A stretch of 64,000 nucleotides of DNA, from the NCBI RefSeq assembly GCF_014466955.1, contig NZ_AP023396.1, positions 7,378,001-7,442,000 of the forward strand, in the 5' to 3' direction. Below, piece after piece: positions 22,782 to 32,171 of the stretch. This stretch comes from Nocardia wallacei (GTDB taxonomy: Bacteria > Actinomycetota > Actinomycetes > Mycobacteriales > Mycobacteriaceae). Positions within the stretch are counted from its first letter, which is position 1. Each line of letters opens with the position of its first letter. Position numbers and translations under genes: made by a program. Under the pieces are notes generated by a model. It ran no database searches. It was not told where the DNA came from and saw only the letters and a list, made by a program, of their open reading frames with translations.

Positions 22782-22812
22782 CGAATGCCCTCTGGTCGCC
22801 GGGGACGGTGGT

Positions 22813-23820
22813 TTACAGTGCCCGCAGGCGGGGGGCCAGGTCGCGTTGGAAGAGGTCGAGGAAGCGGCGTTGGTCGTGGCCGGGGGCGTGGAAGACCAGG
22901 TGGTTGAGGCCGGCGTCCACGTAGGGCTTGATGAGGGAGACGGCCTCGTCGGGGTCGCTGGCGACGATCCAGCGCTTGGCGATCTGTTCGATGGGGAGGG
23001 CGTCGGCGGCGGCCTCCATTTCGATCGGGTCGGTGATGGAGTGCTTCTGTTCGGCGGTCAGGGAGAGGGGGGCCCAGAAGCGGGTGTTCTCCAGTGCGAG
23101 TTCGGGATCGGTGTCGTAGGAGATCTTGATTTCGATCATGCGGTCGATGTCGTCGACCGTGCGGCCCGCCTTGGCCGCTCCTTCGGTGACCGCGGGCATC
23201 AGCTTCTCGGTGTAGAGGTCCATGCCCTTGCCCGAGGTACAGATGAAACCGTCTCCGGCGCGGCCCGCGTACTTGGCCACGAGGGGGCCGCCCGCGGCGA
23301 CGTAGATCGGGATACCGCCCTTGGGCACGTCGTAGATGGAGGCGCCGACGGTGTTGTAGTACTGGCCTTCGAAGCTCACTCGGTCGCCGGTCCACAGGGC
23401 GCGCATCAGGTCGACGGACTCGCGCAGCCGCCCGAACCGCTCCTTGAACTCCGGCCACTCGCCCTTGTATCCGGTGGCGATCTCGTTGAGCGCCTCGCCG
23501 GTCCCGACGCCCAGCATGATGCGGTCGGGATACAGACAGCCCATGGTCGCGAAGGCCTGCGCGATCACGGCCGGGTTGTAGCGGAAGGTGGGAGTCAGCA
23601 CCGAGGTGCCGAGCTGGATCCGCGTGGTGCGCTCGCCGACCGCGGTCATCCACGCCAGCGAGAACGGCGCGTGCCCGCCCTCGTGCCGCCACGGCTGGAA
23701 ATGGTCGCTCACCGTGGCGCTGTCGAGCCCGTGCTCCTCGACCAGCACCCCGAGCTCCACCAGCTCCCGGGGGCCGAACTGTTCCGCCGACGCCTTGTAC
23801 CCGAGCTTGAGTCCACTCAC
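22813..23820 (-). CDS. fgd1: F420-dependent glucose-6-phosphate dehydrogenase
   Basis: A 335-residue LLM-fold enzyme that oxidises glucose 6-phosphate to 6-phosphogluconolactone and reduces F420. Very close to M. tuberculosis Fgd1 along the whole length: [65 protein letters not shown] and [16 protein letters not shown]. The GTG at 23820 has AGGAG nine bases upstream and starts at the family N terminus; the frame is open to 23901. In mycobacteria it leads fgd1-pta-ackA; here pta is about 8.9 kb downstream. It supplies F420H2 for Ddn-type and LLM enzymes such as those at 14.1-15.5 kb. Confidence 0.97.
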   Translation of the reverse strand: MSGLKLGYKASAEQFGPRELVELGVLVEEHGLDSATVSDHFQPWRHEGGHAPFSLAWMTAVGERTTRIQLGTSVLTPTFRYNPAVIAQAFATMGCLYPDRIMLGVGTGEALNEIATGYKGEWPEFKERFGRLRESVDLMRALWTGDRVSFEGQYYNTVGASIYDVPKGGIPIYVAAGGPLVAKYAGRAGDGFICTSGKGMDLYTEKLMPAVTEGAAKAGRTVDDIDRMIEIKISYDTDPELALENTRFWAPLSLTAEQKHSITDPIEMEAAADALPIEQIAKRWIVASDPDEAVSLIKPYVDAGLNHLVFHAPGHDQRRFLDLFQRDLAPRLRAL

Positions 23821-24047
23821 TGCGCCACTCCTGTTCGTCGCTTGCCTGCTGTGGGGCGGGGCCCCGTCGACCGAGTGCAGCGCGGGGCTGCCACCGACCA
23901 TTCCCCGGCGCGTCTCGCGCGGCCTTCCTCGACACTAGTCAGCGGTTCCGGCACATGTGCGGACGACCGAGACGACGAGGGTTGCGAACGAGTTGCCCCA
24001 CCGAGAGCCCGCAGGAAGCGCGGGTGGCGGGCCGCTGTCAGAATTGA

Positions 24048-24860
24048 GTGGTGACTGCCGACGATGAGCCTATTCTGTCCTACCTGACCGATATGGACGG
24101 CGTGCTGGTGCACGAGGACCATCTGGTGCCGGGCGCCGACAAGTTCCTGACGGAGCTGCAGGCGGCCGAGGTCCCGTTTCTCGTGCTGACCAACAACTCC
24201 ATCCGCACCCCCCGCGATCTGCAGGCACGGCTGCGGCACACCGGCCTGGACATTCCCGCCGAGGCGATCTGGACCTCGGCCCTGGCCACCGCGACCTTCC
24301 TGGACGAGCAGCGCCCCGGCGGCACCGCCTACGTGGTCGGGGAGTCGGGCCTCACCACGGCGCTGCACGAGATCGGCTACGTCCTGACCGACAGCGACCC
24401 CGACTACGTGGTTCTCGGCGAGACCCGCACCTACTCCTTCGAGGCGATCACCACCGCCATCCGGCTGGTCGAGCGTGGCGCTCGCTTCATCGCGACGAAT
24501 CCGGACGCGACCGGCCCGTCCCGCGAGGGCGTGCTGCCCGCCACGGGTTCGGTCGCCGCCCTGATCACCCGTGCCACCGGCCGCGACCCGTACTACATCG
24601 GCAAGCCCAACCCGCTGATGATGCGTTCCGCCCTGCGCCGCATCGGCGCTCACTCCCAGTCCTCGGTCATGATCGGCGACCGGATGGACACCGATGTCAT
24701 CGCGGGTTTGGAGGCCGGTATGCGCACCATCCTCGTCACCTCCGGCATCTCCACCCGGGCATCTGTCGAGCACTATCCCTACCGCCCGACCGCGGTCGTG
24801 GACTCCGTCGCCGACCTGGTGGGCCGCACCTCCGACCCGTTTTCCGTAGCGGACGCCTGA
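24048..24860 (+). CDS. HAD-IIA (NagD-like) phosphatase
   Basis: A 270-residue HAD-superfamily hydrolase. Motif I is TDMDGVLVHED (nucleophile Asp and acid Asp), motif II FLVLTNNSIRTP, the lysine motif YYIGKPNPLMM, and motif IV MIGDRMDTDVIAG. The C2-type cap between motifs II and III places it in the NagD/glycerol-3-phosphate phosphatase subfamily, which dephosphorylates nucleotides or small sugar phosphates. Two adjacent GTG codons (24048 and 24051) can start it, and the ribosome site is weak. It is divergent from fgd1 with about 230 bp between. Confidence 0.88.
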   Translation: MVTADDEPILSYLTDMDGVLVHEDHLVPGADKFLTELQAAEVPFLVLTNNSIRTPRDLQARLRHTGLDIPAEAIWTSALATATFLDEQRPGGTAYVVGESGLTTALHEIGYVLTDSDPDYVVLGETRTYSFEAITTAIRLVERGARFIATNPDATGPSREGVLPATGSVAALITRATGRDPYYIGKPNPLMMRSALRRIGAHSQSSVMIGDRMDTDVIAGLEAGMRTILVTSGISTRASVEHYPYRPTAVVDSVADLVGRTSDPFSVADA

Positions 24861-24880
24861 ACCACTCCTGTCCGCGTGCC

Positions 24881-25339
24881 TCACCCCGCCTCGAGGCGGT
24901 CCAGGGCCGCGGACAGGTCCGTCAGGGCGTCGGCGATCTCGGCCAGGCGAGCCGGGCCCAGTTCGGCGGCAAGGCGTTTCGCCATGTCGGCGTGCTGGGG
25001 GTTGATGCGGCGGACGGCGTTGTGGCCGGTCTCGGTGACGGCGACGAGTTTGGCGCGGCGGTGGGCGGGGTTGGGGCGGTATTCGGCGAAACCCTTGGCT
25101 ACCAACAGGTCCGCGATGCGCTGCACGCTCTGGCGGGCCAGACCCATCTCGCGAGCGATTCCGGCGACCGGCAGGGGCTCGCGCAGGATGGCGCCCAGCA
25201 CCTGCCACCACGCCACGGTGATACCCGCCGGGCGAGCCAATTCCTCCGCGACGGCGAGGAATTGGCCGTTCAGTTTGAACGTGGTGACCGCCGCGGTAGC
25301 GAACAGGTCCTGTTCGGTGCGGATCGTCTGCTCGGCCAT
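24881..25339 (-). CDS. MarR-family transcriptional regulator
   Basis: A 152-residue winged-helix regulator. The core runs from ITVAWWQVLGAIL through VAGIAREMGLARQSVQRIADLLVAKGFAEY, with the wing NPAHRRAKLVAVTETG, the classic MarR layout. The ATG lies 3 bp after the stop of the upstream DJ-1/PfpI gene, so the two form one operon. The pair of perfect palindromes at the operon's start is the natural operator, making this an autorepressed unit that should open when a ligand binds or a cysteine is oxidised. The inducing signal is unknown; DJ-1-type partners suggest reactive electrophile or oxidative stress. Confidence 0.88.
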   Translation of the reverse strand: MAEQTIRTEQDLFATAAVTTFKLNGQFLAVAEELARPAGITVAWWQVLGAILREPLPVAGIAREMGLARQSVQRIADLLVAKGFAEYRPNPAHRRAKLVAVTETGHNAVRRINPQHADMAKRLAAELGPARLAEIADALTDLSAALDRLEAG

Positions 25340-25342
25340 CGC

Positions 25343-25990
25343 TCAGTGCGCCGCGGGCTCGGGCGCCGAGCGCCGCTGCTCGTACTCGGCCAGCGCGTAG
25401 AAGCCCTGCGGATCGTTGTTGCCGTAGAGGGCGTACCAGGCATCGAGCACGTGCGGCTCGTAGACACCCAGCCGCGCCAGCACGGCCCGCGCGAACTCGA
25501 CGGGCCGGGTGCCGGTGGCCGTGATGAGATCGCCGGCCGTCACCGCCGGTTCGGCGACGTAGTGCGCTCCGCCCGAATATTCGCTCATGGCAAGGAAACT
25601 CGCGTCGTTGCTGGTGTGCGGGCGGTCGTCGAGCAGTCCCGCCAGCGCCAGGCCGAAGGTGGCCCCGCAGATGCCCGCCACGGGCACGCCCGCCGCCAGG
25701 AACTCCCCCGCCTTGCAGCCGAAGGCGGCCAGCTCGCCGGTGACCCACGTGTCGGCGCCCGGCAGGAGCAGCATCGCGCTGTCGGCCGGTGACAGCGCCG
25801 CCAGCGTGATGTCCGGAACCACTCGCATCCCGCCCGCCGACACGACCGGATCCGCCGTCGCGCCGACCGTCCGGACCTGCCACGTGCCAGGTTCGCGCTG
25901 CCACAGCGGCCGGTTGAGGTGGGCGGTGGCGTGTCCCACCTCCCAATCGGCGAACGTGTCGTAAACGGCCATGTGCACTGTTTTCATCAT
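25343..25990 (-). CDS. DJ-1/PfpI-family (class I glutamine amidotransferase-like) protein
   Basis: A 215-residue alpha/beta protein. The nucleophile-elbow motif GICGATFGLA places the reactive cysteine at residue 108, and MLLLPGADTW supplies the preceding strand, as in the DJ-1/PfpI/YajL families. Relatives act as glyoxalases, deglycases, isocyanide hydratases or cysteine proteases, and sequence alone does not decide between them. Two ATG codons stand side by side (25990 and 25987). The first is part of a palindromic operator, and no Shine-Dalgarno precedes it, so the mRNA may be leaderless. First gene of a two-gene operon with the MarR regulator. Confidence 0.82.
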   Translation of the reverse strand: MMKTVHMAVYDTFADWEVGHATAHLNRPLWQREPGTWQVRTVGATADPVVSAGGMRVVPDITLAALSPADSAMLLLPGADTWVTGELAAFGCKAGEFLAAGVPVAGICGATFGLALAGLLDDRPHTSNDASFLAMSEYSGGAHYVAEPAVTAGDLITATGTRPVEFARAVLARLGVYEPHVLDAWYALYGNNDPQGFYALAEYEQRRSAPEPAAH

Positions 25991-26025
25991 GACAGCATGC
26001 TGTCATATTTGACAGCATGCTGTCA
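25990..26025. promoter_or_regulatory. Two perfect 16-bp palindromes: probable MarR operators
   Basis: TGACAGCATGCTGTCA occurs at 25990-26005 and again at 26010-26025, identical and each a perfect palindrome. The centres are 20 bp apart, about two helical turns, so two dimers would bind the same face. The first copy shares its last base with the start codon of the DJ-1-like gene, so binding would block the promoter or start of the operon that encodes the MarR protein. Confidence 0.85.
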
Positions 26026-26124
26026 ACAGATCGCCTGGCGAACACGACACGCCCCGCCGCGCGTGTGCATGGACCGCGGATCGCGCGCAGGCTGGAAGCA
26101 AAGGGATGCGACACGGCCATTCAC

Positions 26125-27171
<1,047 letters not shown>

Positions 27172-28392
27172 TCAGCTCAGCGCCTGTTCCAGATCGCCGA
27201 GCAGATCCTCGACGTCCTCCAGGCCGATCGAGATCCGCACCACGCCGTCGGTAATGCCCACGGCCGCACGCCCTTCCGGTCCCATCGCCCGGTGGGTGGT
27301 GGTGGCCGGATGCGTGATCAGGGTCTTGGCGTCGCCGAGGTTGTTGGAGATGTCGACGATGCGCAACCGGTTGAGCACCTCGAACGCGCGTTTCTTCGCC
27401 GCACCGTCGCCGCTGCCGGACGCGAGCTCGAAGGTGACGACGGTACCGCCCGCCGACATCTGCTCCCGCGCCAGCGCGTACTGCGGATGTGATGGCAGGA
27501 AGGGGTATTTCGTCCAGGAGACGGCGGGGTGGCGCTCCAGGAATTCCGCCACCCGCAGCGCCGACTCCGCGGACTGGCGCACCCGCAGCGGCATGGTCTC
27601 CAATCCTTTGAGCAGGGTCCAGGCGTTGAACGCGCTCAGCGCCGGGCCGGTGTGGCGCATGAGGTGCTTCACCGGACCGTCGATGTAGTCGTTCGGGCCC
27701 AGGATGGCGCCGCCGAGCACCCGGCCCTGACCGTCGATGTGCTTGGTGCCCGAATACACCACGATGTCGGCGCCCAGATCCAGGCTGCGCTGCAGCAGCG
27801 GAGTGGCGAAGACGTTGTCCAGCACCACTTTCGCGCCCGCGGCATGCGCCAGCTCGGACACCCGGCGGACATCGACGAGGGTCTGCATCGGGTTCGAGGG
27901 CGTCTCGAAGAACACCGCCTGGGTGGGCTGTGACAGCGCCGCCGCCCACTGATCGAGATCCTCCCCGTCGACGAAGACGGTCTCCACGCCCCAGCGCGGC
28001 AGGATCTCGTTGCAGACCACGAAACACGATCCGAACAGGCTGCGCGCGGCCACCAGCCGATCACCCTCGCCCAGCAGCGCCGCGAGCGCGGTGAATACGG
28101 CCGACATGCCACTGGCGGTGGCGAAGCACGCCTCGGCGCCCTCGATCAGGCGCATCCGCTCCTCGAACATGGCGACCGTCGGGTTGCCGTAGCGCGAGTA
28201 CACGAAATGTTCGACGTCGCCGGTGAACGCGGCCTCGGCCGCCTCGGCGCTCTCGTACACGAAACCGGAGGACAGATACAGCGCCTCGGCGGTCTCCTCG
28301 AACCCGGATCGCCGCAGCCCGCCGCGCACGCCCAGGGTCGCCGGACCCACGCCCTCGGGCAGCGGCTTGTCGAACGCGCCGCCGGTGATCAC
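27172..28392 (-). CDS. metZ: O-succinylhomoserine sulfhydrylase MetZ
   Basis: A 406-residue PLP enzyme of the Cys/Met metabolism family that makes homocysteine from O-succinyl (or acetyl) homoserine and sulfide. Motifs: SRYGNPTVAMFEERM, FATASGMSAVFTAL, KVVLDNVFATPLLQ, the PLP lysine in VVYSGTKHIDGQGR, and ISNNLGDAKTLITHPATTTH. The GTG at 28392 overlaps the stop of the rhodanese gene (GTGA) and gives an N terminus like that of Rv0391; the longer open frame to 28857 reads through the rhodanese gene out of frame. The rhodanese-metZ pair matches Rv0390-Rv0391. Confidence 0.95.
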   Translation of the reverse strand: MITGGAFDKPLPEGVGPATLGVRGGLRRSGFEETAEALYLSSGFVYESAEAAEAAFTGDVEHFVYSRYGNPTVAMFEERMRLIEGAEACFATASGMSAVFTALAALLGEGDRLVAARSLFGSCFVVCNEILPRWGVETVFVDGEDLDQWAAALSQPTQAVFFETPSNPMQTLVDVRRVSELAHAAGAKVVLDNVFATPLLQRSLDLGADIVVYSGTKHIDGQGRVLGGAILGPNDYIDGPVKHLMRHTGPALSAFNAWTLLKGLETMPLRVRQSAESALRVAEFLERHPAVSWTKYPFLPSHPQYALAREQMSAGGTVVTFELASGSGDGAAKKRAFEVLNRLRIVDISNNLGDAKTLITHPATTTHRAMGPEGRAAVGITDGVVRISIGLEDVEDLLGDLEQALS

Positions 28393-28811
28393 GACTGCCG
28401 CCACGGGAGTCCGTGGGCGCGCCAGCCGGCGCCGCCGCGATGCCCCTGCGGATCCAGCGGGCCCTCGAAGCCCTCGAGCACGTTGTAGGACGGCGCGAAA
28501 CCGGCCGCCGTCGCCGCGGTCGCGGCACCGATGGAGCGCTGCCCGGACCGGCAGAGGAAGATCACCGGGGCGTCGCCGTCCGGATTCCGCTCGGCCAGTA
28601 CCTGCTTCAGCTGATCGACGAACTGCGCGTTGGGCGCGCCCGTCCCGTCGACCCATTCGATCAGTGCCGTCGGCCGATCGATCGAGCTGGTGTCCGGCAC
28701 CCCGACGAACCGCCACTCGGCCTCGGTCCGCACGTCGACCAGAACCGCATCGGGATTGTCGCGCAACAGGTCCCACGCCTGCTTCGGGGTGATGTCGCCC
28801 GCATAACTCAC
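28389..28811 (-). CDS. Rhodanese-like sulfurtransferase
   Basis: A 140-residue single-domain rhodanese. VLVDVRTEAEW is the CH2A motif and the active loop is FLCRSGQRS, with the persulfide cysteine in CRSGxRS form. The GTG at 28811 has AGGAGG eight bases upstream; the GTG at 28820 overlaps that site and is unlikely. Coupled to metZ by a 4-bp overlap, it probably provides or detoxifies sulfane sulfur or sulfide for homocysteine synthesis. Confidence 0.9.
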   Translation of the reverse strand: MSYAGDITPKQAWDLLRDNPDAVLVDVRTEAEWRFVGVPDTSSIDRPTALIEWVDGTGAPNAQFVDQLKQVLAERNPDGDAPVIFLCRSGQRSIGAATAATAAGFAPSYNVLEGFEGPLDPQGHRGGAGWRAHGLPWRQS

Positions 28812-28994
28812 TTCTCGCACCTCCTGAGAATCCGCACTTGCCGCACCGCGAGGACACCGATGCGTGGCCAGGTCGTCACCCGGAGCACCCCACCGCGGAG
28901 GAGGGTTGCCGACCAGCGAGCCGGGGCTTGGCGCTGGCGCTCATGACCTGGAATTGAGAGTGCCCGGTCACGAGGTCGCCTGTCAAACCTCCGC

Positions 28995-29432
28995 TCATGG
29001 GCGGTCGCAGACCAGCCAGGCGCCGTCGGCACGGGTCAAAGTCCAGGTCGAGGTCGTTTCGCGGCCGTCGATGCGGCTGGTCACCGCGGCCCGCGCGTGG
29101 TCGCCGTCGACGACGGTGTCGGTGACCTTCACGATCTCGACGTCCTTGCCGACCGCCTCCGGCCCCAGCGGCGAGCGAGCGGCGTCGAAGTCGCGGCAGG
29201 CGGTGGTGGCGCGGCGGTCGGCGTTCGAATCCGCCTGCGCGGTGGCGAAATTCCGCGCGGCGATCGCGACCCGGTCCGCGTCTGTGAGATTCTTCTCAGC
29301 CGGCCGGGCCAGCGCGAGCGCGACGATGCCCGCCAGCACCAGCACCGCCACCACCGCGGCCGCGATGAACGGAACCGGTGACTTGATGCTGTCGCGCTGG
29401 TCGATGGGGGTCGGCTCGTCGGCGTCGGTCAT
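28995..29432 (-). CDS. Single-pass membrane protein with small exported domain
   Basis: A 145-residue protein with a short acidic cytoplasmic tail, one membrane helix (about residues 22-44, FIAAAVVAVLVLAGIVALAL) and an outside domain of about 100 residues. Two cysteines (TACRDF and VCDRP) could pair as a disulfide, and the pattern resembles the DUF4878/NTF2-like lipid-facing domains common in nocardiae, as also seen at the C terminus of the protein ending at 49076. The ATG at 29432 is preferred over 29447. No function is known. Confidence 0.7.
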   Translation of the reverse strand: MTDADEPTPIDQRDSIKSPVPFIAAAVVAVLVLAGIVALALARPAEKNLTDADRVAIAARNFATAQADSNADRRATTACRDFDAARSPLGPEAVGKDVEIVKVTDTVVDGDHARAAVTSRIDGRETTSTWTLTRADGAWLVCDRP

Positions 29433-29631
29433 GCGTCGATCATCCATGGTGAGCCGGAGTGCCAGGGATCACATCGGCATTTCCCGGCGGATCCCGGGAA
29501 TAACGATCACGGCGAGCACCGATAGACTCAACAGAATGCCCGGCCCAGGCCGGGTCCGAACCACATCTCGGACAGCAACGAAGCAGCATCGAGCGGATGT
29601 CGGATCGGCGGGGTGCAGCCCGGCCCGCACG

Positions 29632-29650
29632 TCAACTTAGCCTAAGCTAA
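29632..29650 (+). promoter_or_regulatory. DtxR/IdeR-like iron box upstream of fprA
   Basis: The 19 bases here match the consensus TTAGGTTAGCCTAACCTAA at 15 positions, with the core TTAGCCTAA exact, and contain the inverted arms CTTAGC and GCTAAG. The box ends about 70 bp before the fprA start, a position suited to repression when iron is plentiful. Confidence 0.6.
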
Positions 29651-29719
29651 GAAAAGACGGCTGAACAACACGGCTGAGTACATGACGACAGAGTTCTCTA
29701 CCAGAGGGTGCGCGTAAGA

Positions 29720-31108
29720 ATGACGGAATACAGTGCGACCAACCCACTGCGCATTGCGATCGTGGGCGCCGGACCGGCCGGAATCTACGCCGCCGACGCC
29801 CTGATGAAGTCCGATGCCGAGGTGAGCATCGACCTCTACGAGCGGATGCCCGCACCGTTCGGGCTCATTCGCTACGGAGTCGCTCCCGACCATCCCCGCA
29901 TCAAGGGCATCGTCACCGCACTGCACAAGGTCCTCGACAAGCCGCAGGTGCGTCTGCTCGGCAACATCGACTACGGCACCGACATCACGCTGTCGGACAT
30001 GCGGCGGTTCTACGACGCGGTGATCTTCTCCACCGGCGCCAACGCCGACCGCGCGCTGCCCGTGCCCGGCATCGACCTGGACGGCTCCTACGGCGCCGCC
30101 GACTTCGTCTCCTGGTACGACGGCCACCCCGACGTGCCGCGTTCCTGGCCGCTGGACGCCGAGAAGGTGGCCGTGCTCGGCGTCGGCAACGTCGCGCTCG
30201 ACGTGGCCCGCGTGCTCGCCAAGACCGGCGACGAACTGCTGCCGACCGAGATCCCGCCGAACGTCTACGAGGGCCTCAAGCACAACAAGGCGATCGAGGT
30301 GCACGTGTTCGGCCGCCGCGGTCCCGCGCAGGCCAAGTTCACCCCGCTGGAACTGCGCGAGCTGGACCACTCGCCGACCATCGAGGTCATCGTCGACCCC
30401 GAGGACATCGACTACGACGAGGGCTCCGAGGCCGCGCGCCGTCACTCCAAGCAGGTCGACATGGTCTGCAACACCTTGGAGCAGTGGGCGATCCGCGATG
30501 TGGGCAACCGTCCGCACAAGCTGTTCCTGCACTTCTTCGAGTCTCCGCACGAGATCCTCGGCGAGGACGGCAAGGTCGTCGGGTTGCGCACCGAGCGCAC
30601 CCAGCTCGACGGCACCGGCAACGTCAAGGGCACCGGCGACTACAACGAGTGGGACGTGCAAGCGGTGTATCGGGCCGTCGGCTACCTGTCGCAGAACATC
30701 CCGCAGCTCCCCTTCGACGAGCAGGCCGGCACCGTCCCGAACGAGGCGGGCCGCGTGCTCGCCGACGACAGCGCCGACGACCCGGCGCGGCGATTCGTGC
30801 CCGCCACCTACGTCACCGGCTGGATCAAGCGCGGCCCGGTCGGCCTGATCGGCCACACCAAGGGCGACGCGAACGAGACCATCGCCTGCCTGCTCGACGA
30901 CGCCGCGAAGTTCACCCCCGCCGCCGAGCGCGACCCGGAAGCGGTGACGACGTGGCTGGAAGACAAGGGCATCCCGTTCACCACCTGGGCGGGCTGGTAC
31001 CGGCTGGATGCGCACGAACGGTCCCTCGGCGAGCCGCAGGGCCGCGAGCGCGTCAAGGTGGTCGAGCGGCACGAGATGCTCGCCGCCAGCGAACCGCACA
31101 AAGCCTGA
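29720..31108 (+). CDS. fprA: NADPH-ferredoxin/adrenodoxin-type reductase FprA
   Basis: A 462-residue flavoprotein that moves electrons from NADPH through FAD to ferredoxins. The FAD Rossmann motif is IAIVGAGPAGIYAADAL, the NADP motif VAVLGVGNVALDVARVL, and conserved family blocks include APFGLIRYGVAPDHP, FGRRGPAQAKFTP and TGWIKRGPVGLIGHTKGDA. The ATG at 29720 (MTEYSATNPLRIAIV) fits the family; a GTG at 29708 is possible. The iron-box-like site upstream suggests higher expression under iron starvation. It may feed P450s or iron mobilisation. Related to Rv3106. Confidence 0.96.
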   Translation: MTEYSATNPLRIAIVGAGPAGIYAADALMKSDAEVSIDLYERMPAPFGLIRYGVAPDHPRIKGIVTALHKVLDKPQVRLLGNIDYGTDITLSDMRRFYDAVIFSTGANADRALPVPGIDLDGSYGAADFVSWYDGHPDVPRSWPLDAEKVAVLGVGNVALDVARVLAKTGDELLPTEIPPNVYEGLKHNKAIEVHVFGRRGPAQAKFTPLELRELDHSPTIEVIVDPEDIDYDEGSEAARRHSKQVDMVCNTLEQWAIRDVGNRPHKLFLHFFESPHEILGEDGKVVGLRTERTQLDGTGNVKGTGDYNEWDVQAVYRAVGYLSQNIPQLPFDEQAGTVPNEAGRVLADDSADDPARRFVPATYVTGWIKRGPVGLIGHTKGDANETIACLLDDAAKFTPAAERDPEAVTTWLEDKGIPFTTWAGWYRLDAHERSLGEPQGRERVKVVERHEMLAASEPHKA

Positions 31109-31153
31109 GGCAAACGCACGGCCGTTACCACGGCTTACGCATTCGTCACCGTT

Positions 31154-32044
31154 GTGAGGCATGCTGATCACGTGTTCGATGCCCATGTCCACCTCATCGA
31201 TCCGCGGTTCCCGCTGAGCGAGAACGAGGGCTACCTGCCGCGGCCCTACACCATCGGTGACTATCGAAAGCGCATGTCGCGCTTCGACATCGACGGTGGC
31301 GCCGTGGTCAGCGCGTCGTTCCAGGGCACCGACACCGGCTTCATGCGGGCCGCGCTGGCCGAACTCGGGCCGAACTGGGTGGGGGTGCTGAACCCGGATC
31401 CCGACGCCTCCGACGCGGAGATCGCCGAACTGGACCGGGCGGGCGTGCGCGCGCTGCGGTTCAACCTCAAGCGGGCGGCCGGTGACATCGTGACGCTGAC
31501 GATGGCGGCGTTGCGGGCGCACGACATCGCCGGGTGGCACGTCGAGCTGTACATCGACGGGTCGATGCTGGGATCGCTGGAGCCGGTGATCTCCAAGCTG
31601 CCGGCGCTGTCGATCGACCACATGGGCATGTCCGACGACTGCCTGCCCTACCTGCTCAACCTGGTGGATCGCGGCGCTCGGGTGAAGGCGTCCGGATTCG
31701 GCCGGGTGTCGATGAACGTGGTGTCGGCGATGCGGCGGATCCACACGGTCAATCCCGATGCGCTGATGTTCGGCTCGGATCTGCCCGGCACCCGCGCGGG
31801 GCGGCCGTTCCGGGATTCGGATATCGAGCTGATCGCCGATGCCGTCGGCACCGACATGTACAAGGTGCTCGAGGACAACGCCCGCGCGTTCTACCGCCTG
31901 CCGGTGAAGGTGCGCGCCGCGCACGAAGACCCCGTGCCCACCTTGCCGATTCGGAGCGGGGAGCCGCCGACGCTGCGGCTGGACCGGCGTGACCTGCCGA
32001 AACCCGCGCCCGCCGATACGGTGCCGCTGCCGGTGATCGAGTAG
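31154..32044 (+). CDS. Amidohydrolase-family (TIM-barrel) hydrolase
   Basis: A 296-residue protein of the amidohydrolase_2 superfamily. The metal motif HVH appears in [21 protein letters not shown] supplies the later histidine, and [10 protein letters not shown] the final aspartate. Relatives hydrolyse lactones such as 2-pyrone-dicarboxylate or decarboxylate aromatic acids. The C-terminal 45 residues are Pro-rich and lie beyond the barrel. Two GTG starts are possible (31154 and 31172); neither has a strong ribosome site. It lies downstream of fprA but about 45 bp away, with no clear functional link. Substrate unknown. Confidence 0.78.
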   Translation: MRHADHVFDAHVHLIDPRFPLSENEGYLPRPYTIGDYRKRMSRFDIDGGAVVSASFQGTDTGFMRAALAELGPNWVGVLNPDPDASDAEIAELDRAGVRALRFNLKRAAGDIVTLTMAALRAHDIAGWHVELYIDGSMLGSLEPVISKLPALSIDHMGMSDDCLPYLLNLVDRGARVKASGFGRVSMNVVSAMRRIHTVNPDALMFGSDLPGTRAGRPFRDSDIELIADAVGTDMYKVLEDNARAFYRLPVKVRAAHEDPVPTLPIRSGEPPTLRLDRRDLPKPAPADTVPLPVIE

Positions 32045-32171
32045 CTGGTCTCCGGGCCGCGCGGAAATCCGTCAGGGGAGCCCTGCCGCCGCGGTCGTCG
32101 CCGTTATTGTCATACTGACAATACCGGGCTGTGCTCCGGTAGAACGGGATCGACGAGGAACCGAGGTAGGC

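Larger units (their letters stand above)
15475..22800. other. Candidate genomic island of ESX (type VII) accessory genes
   Basis: Seven genes in changing orientation, none with a counterpart between pta and fgd1 in the M. tuberculosis order that surrounds them: an EspC-like protein, a DUF3558 lipoprotein, a putative lipoprotein, an 840-residue WxG protein, another EspC-like protein, a PPE-like protein and an EspG-like chaperone. Sampled 60-base lines in its left half are 43-47% GC against 63-78% in flanking lines. No integrase, transposase, tRNA or obvious flanking repeat is visible, so the means of entry is unknown. Confidence 0.55.

Noticed and set aside
15475..22800. Integrase, transposase or target-site duplication at the island edges
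   Set aside because: No recombinase motif, inverted terminal repeat or tRNA was seen near either edge, so no mobile-element type is named.
29642..31924. 760-codon minus-strand open frame opposite fprA and the amidohydrolase
   Set aside because: It spans two well-supported plus-strand genes and shows only shadow-type composition.
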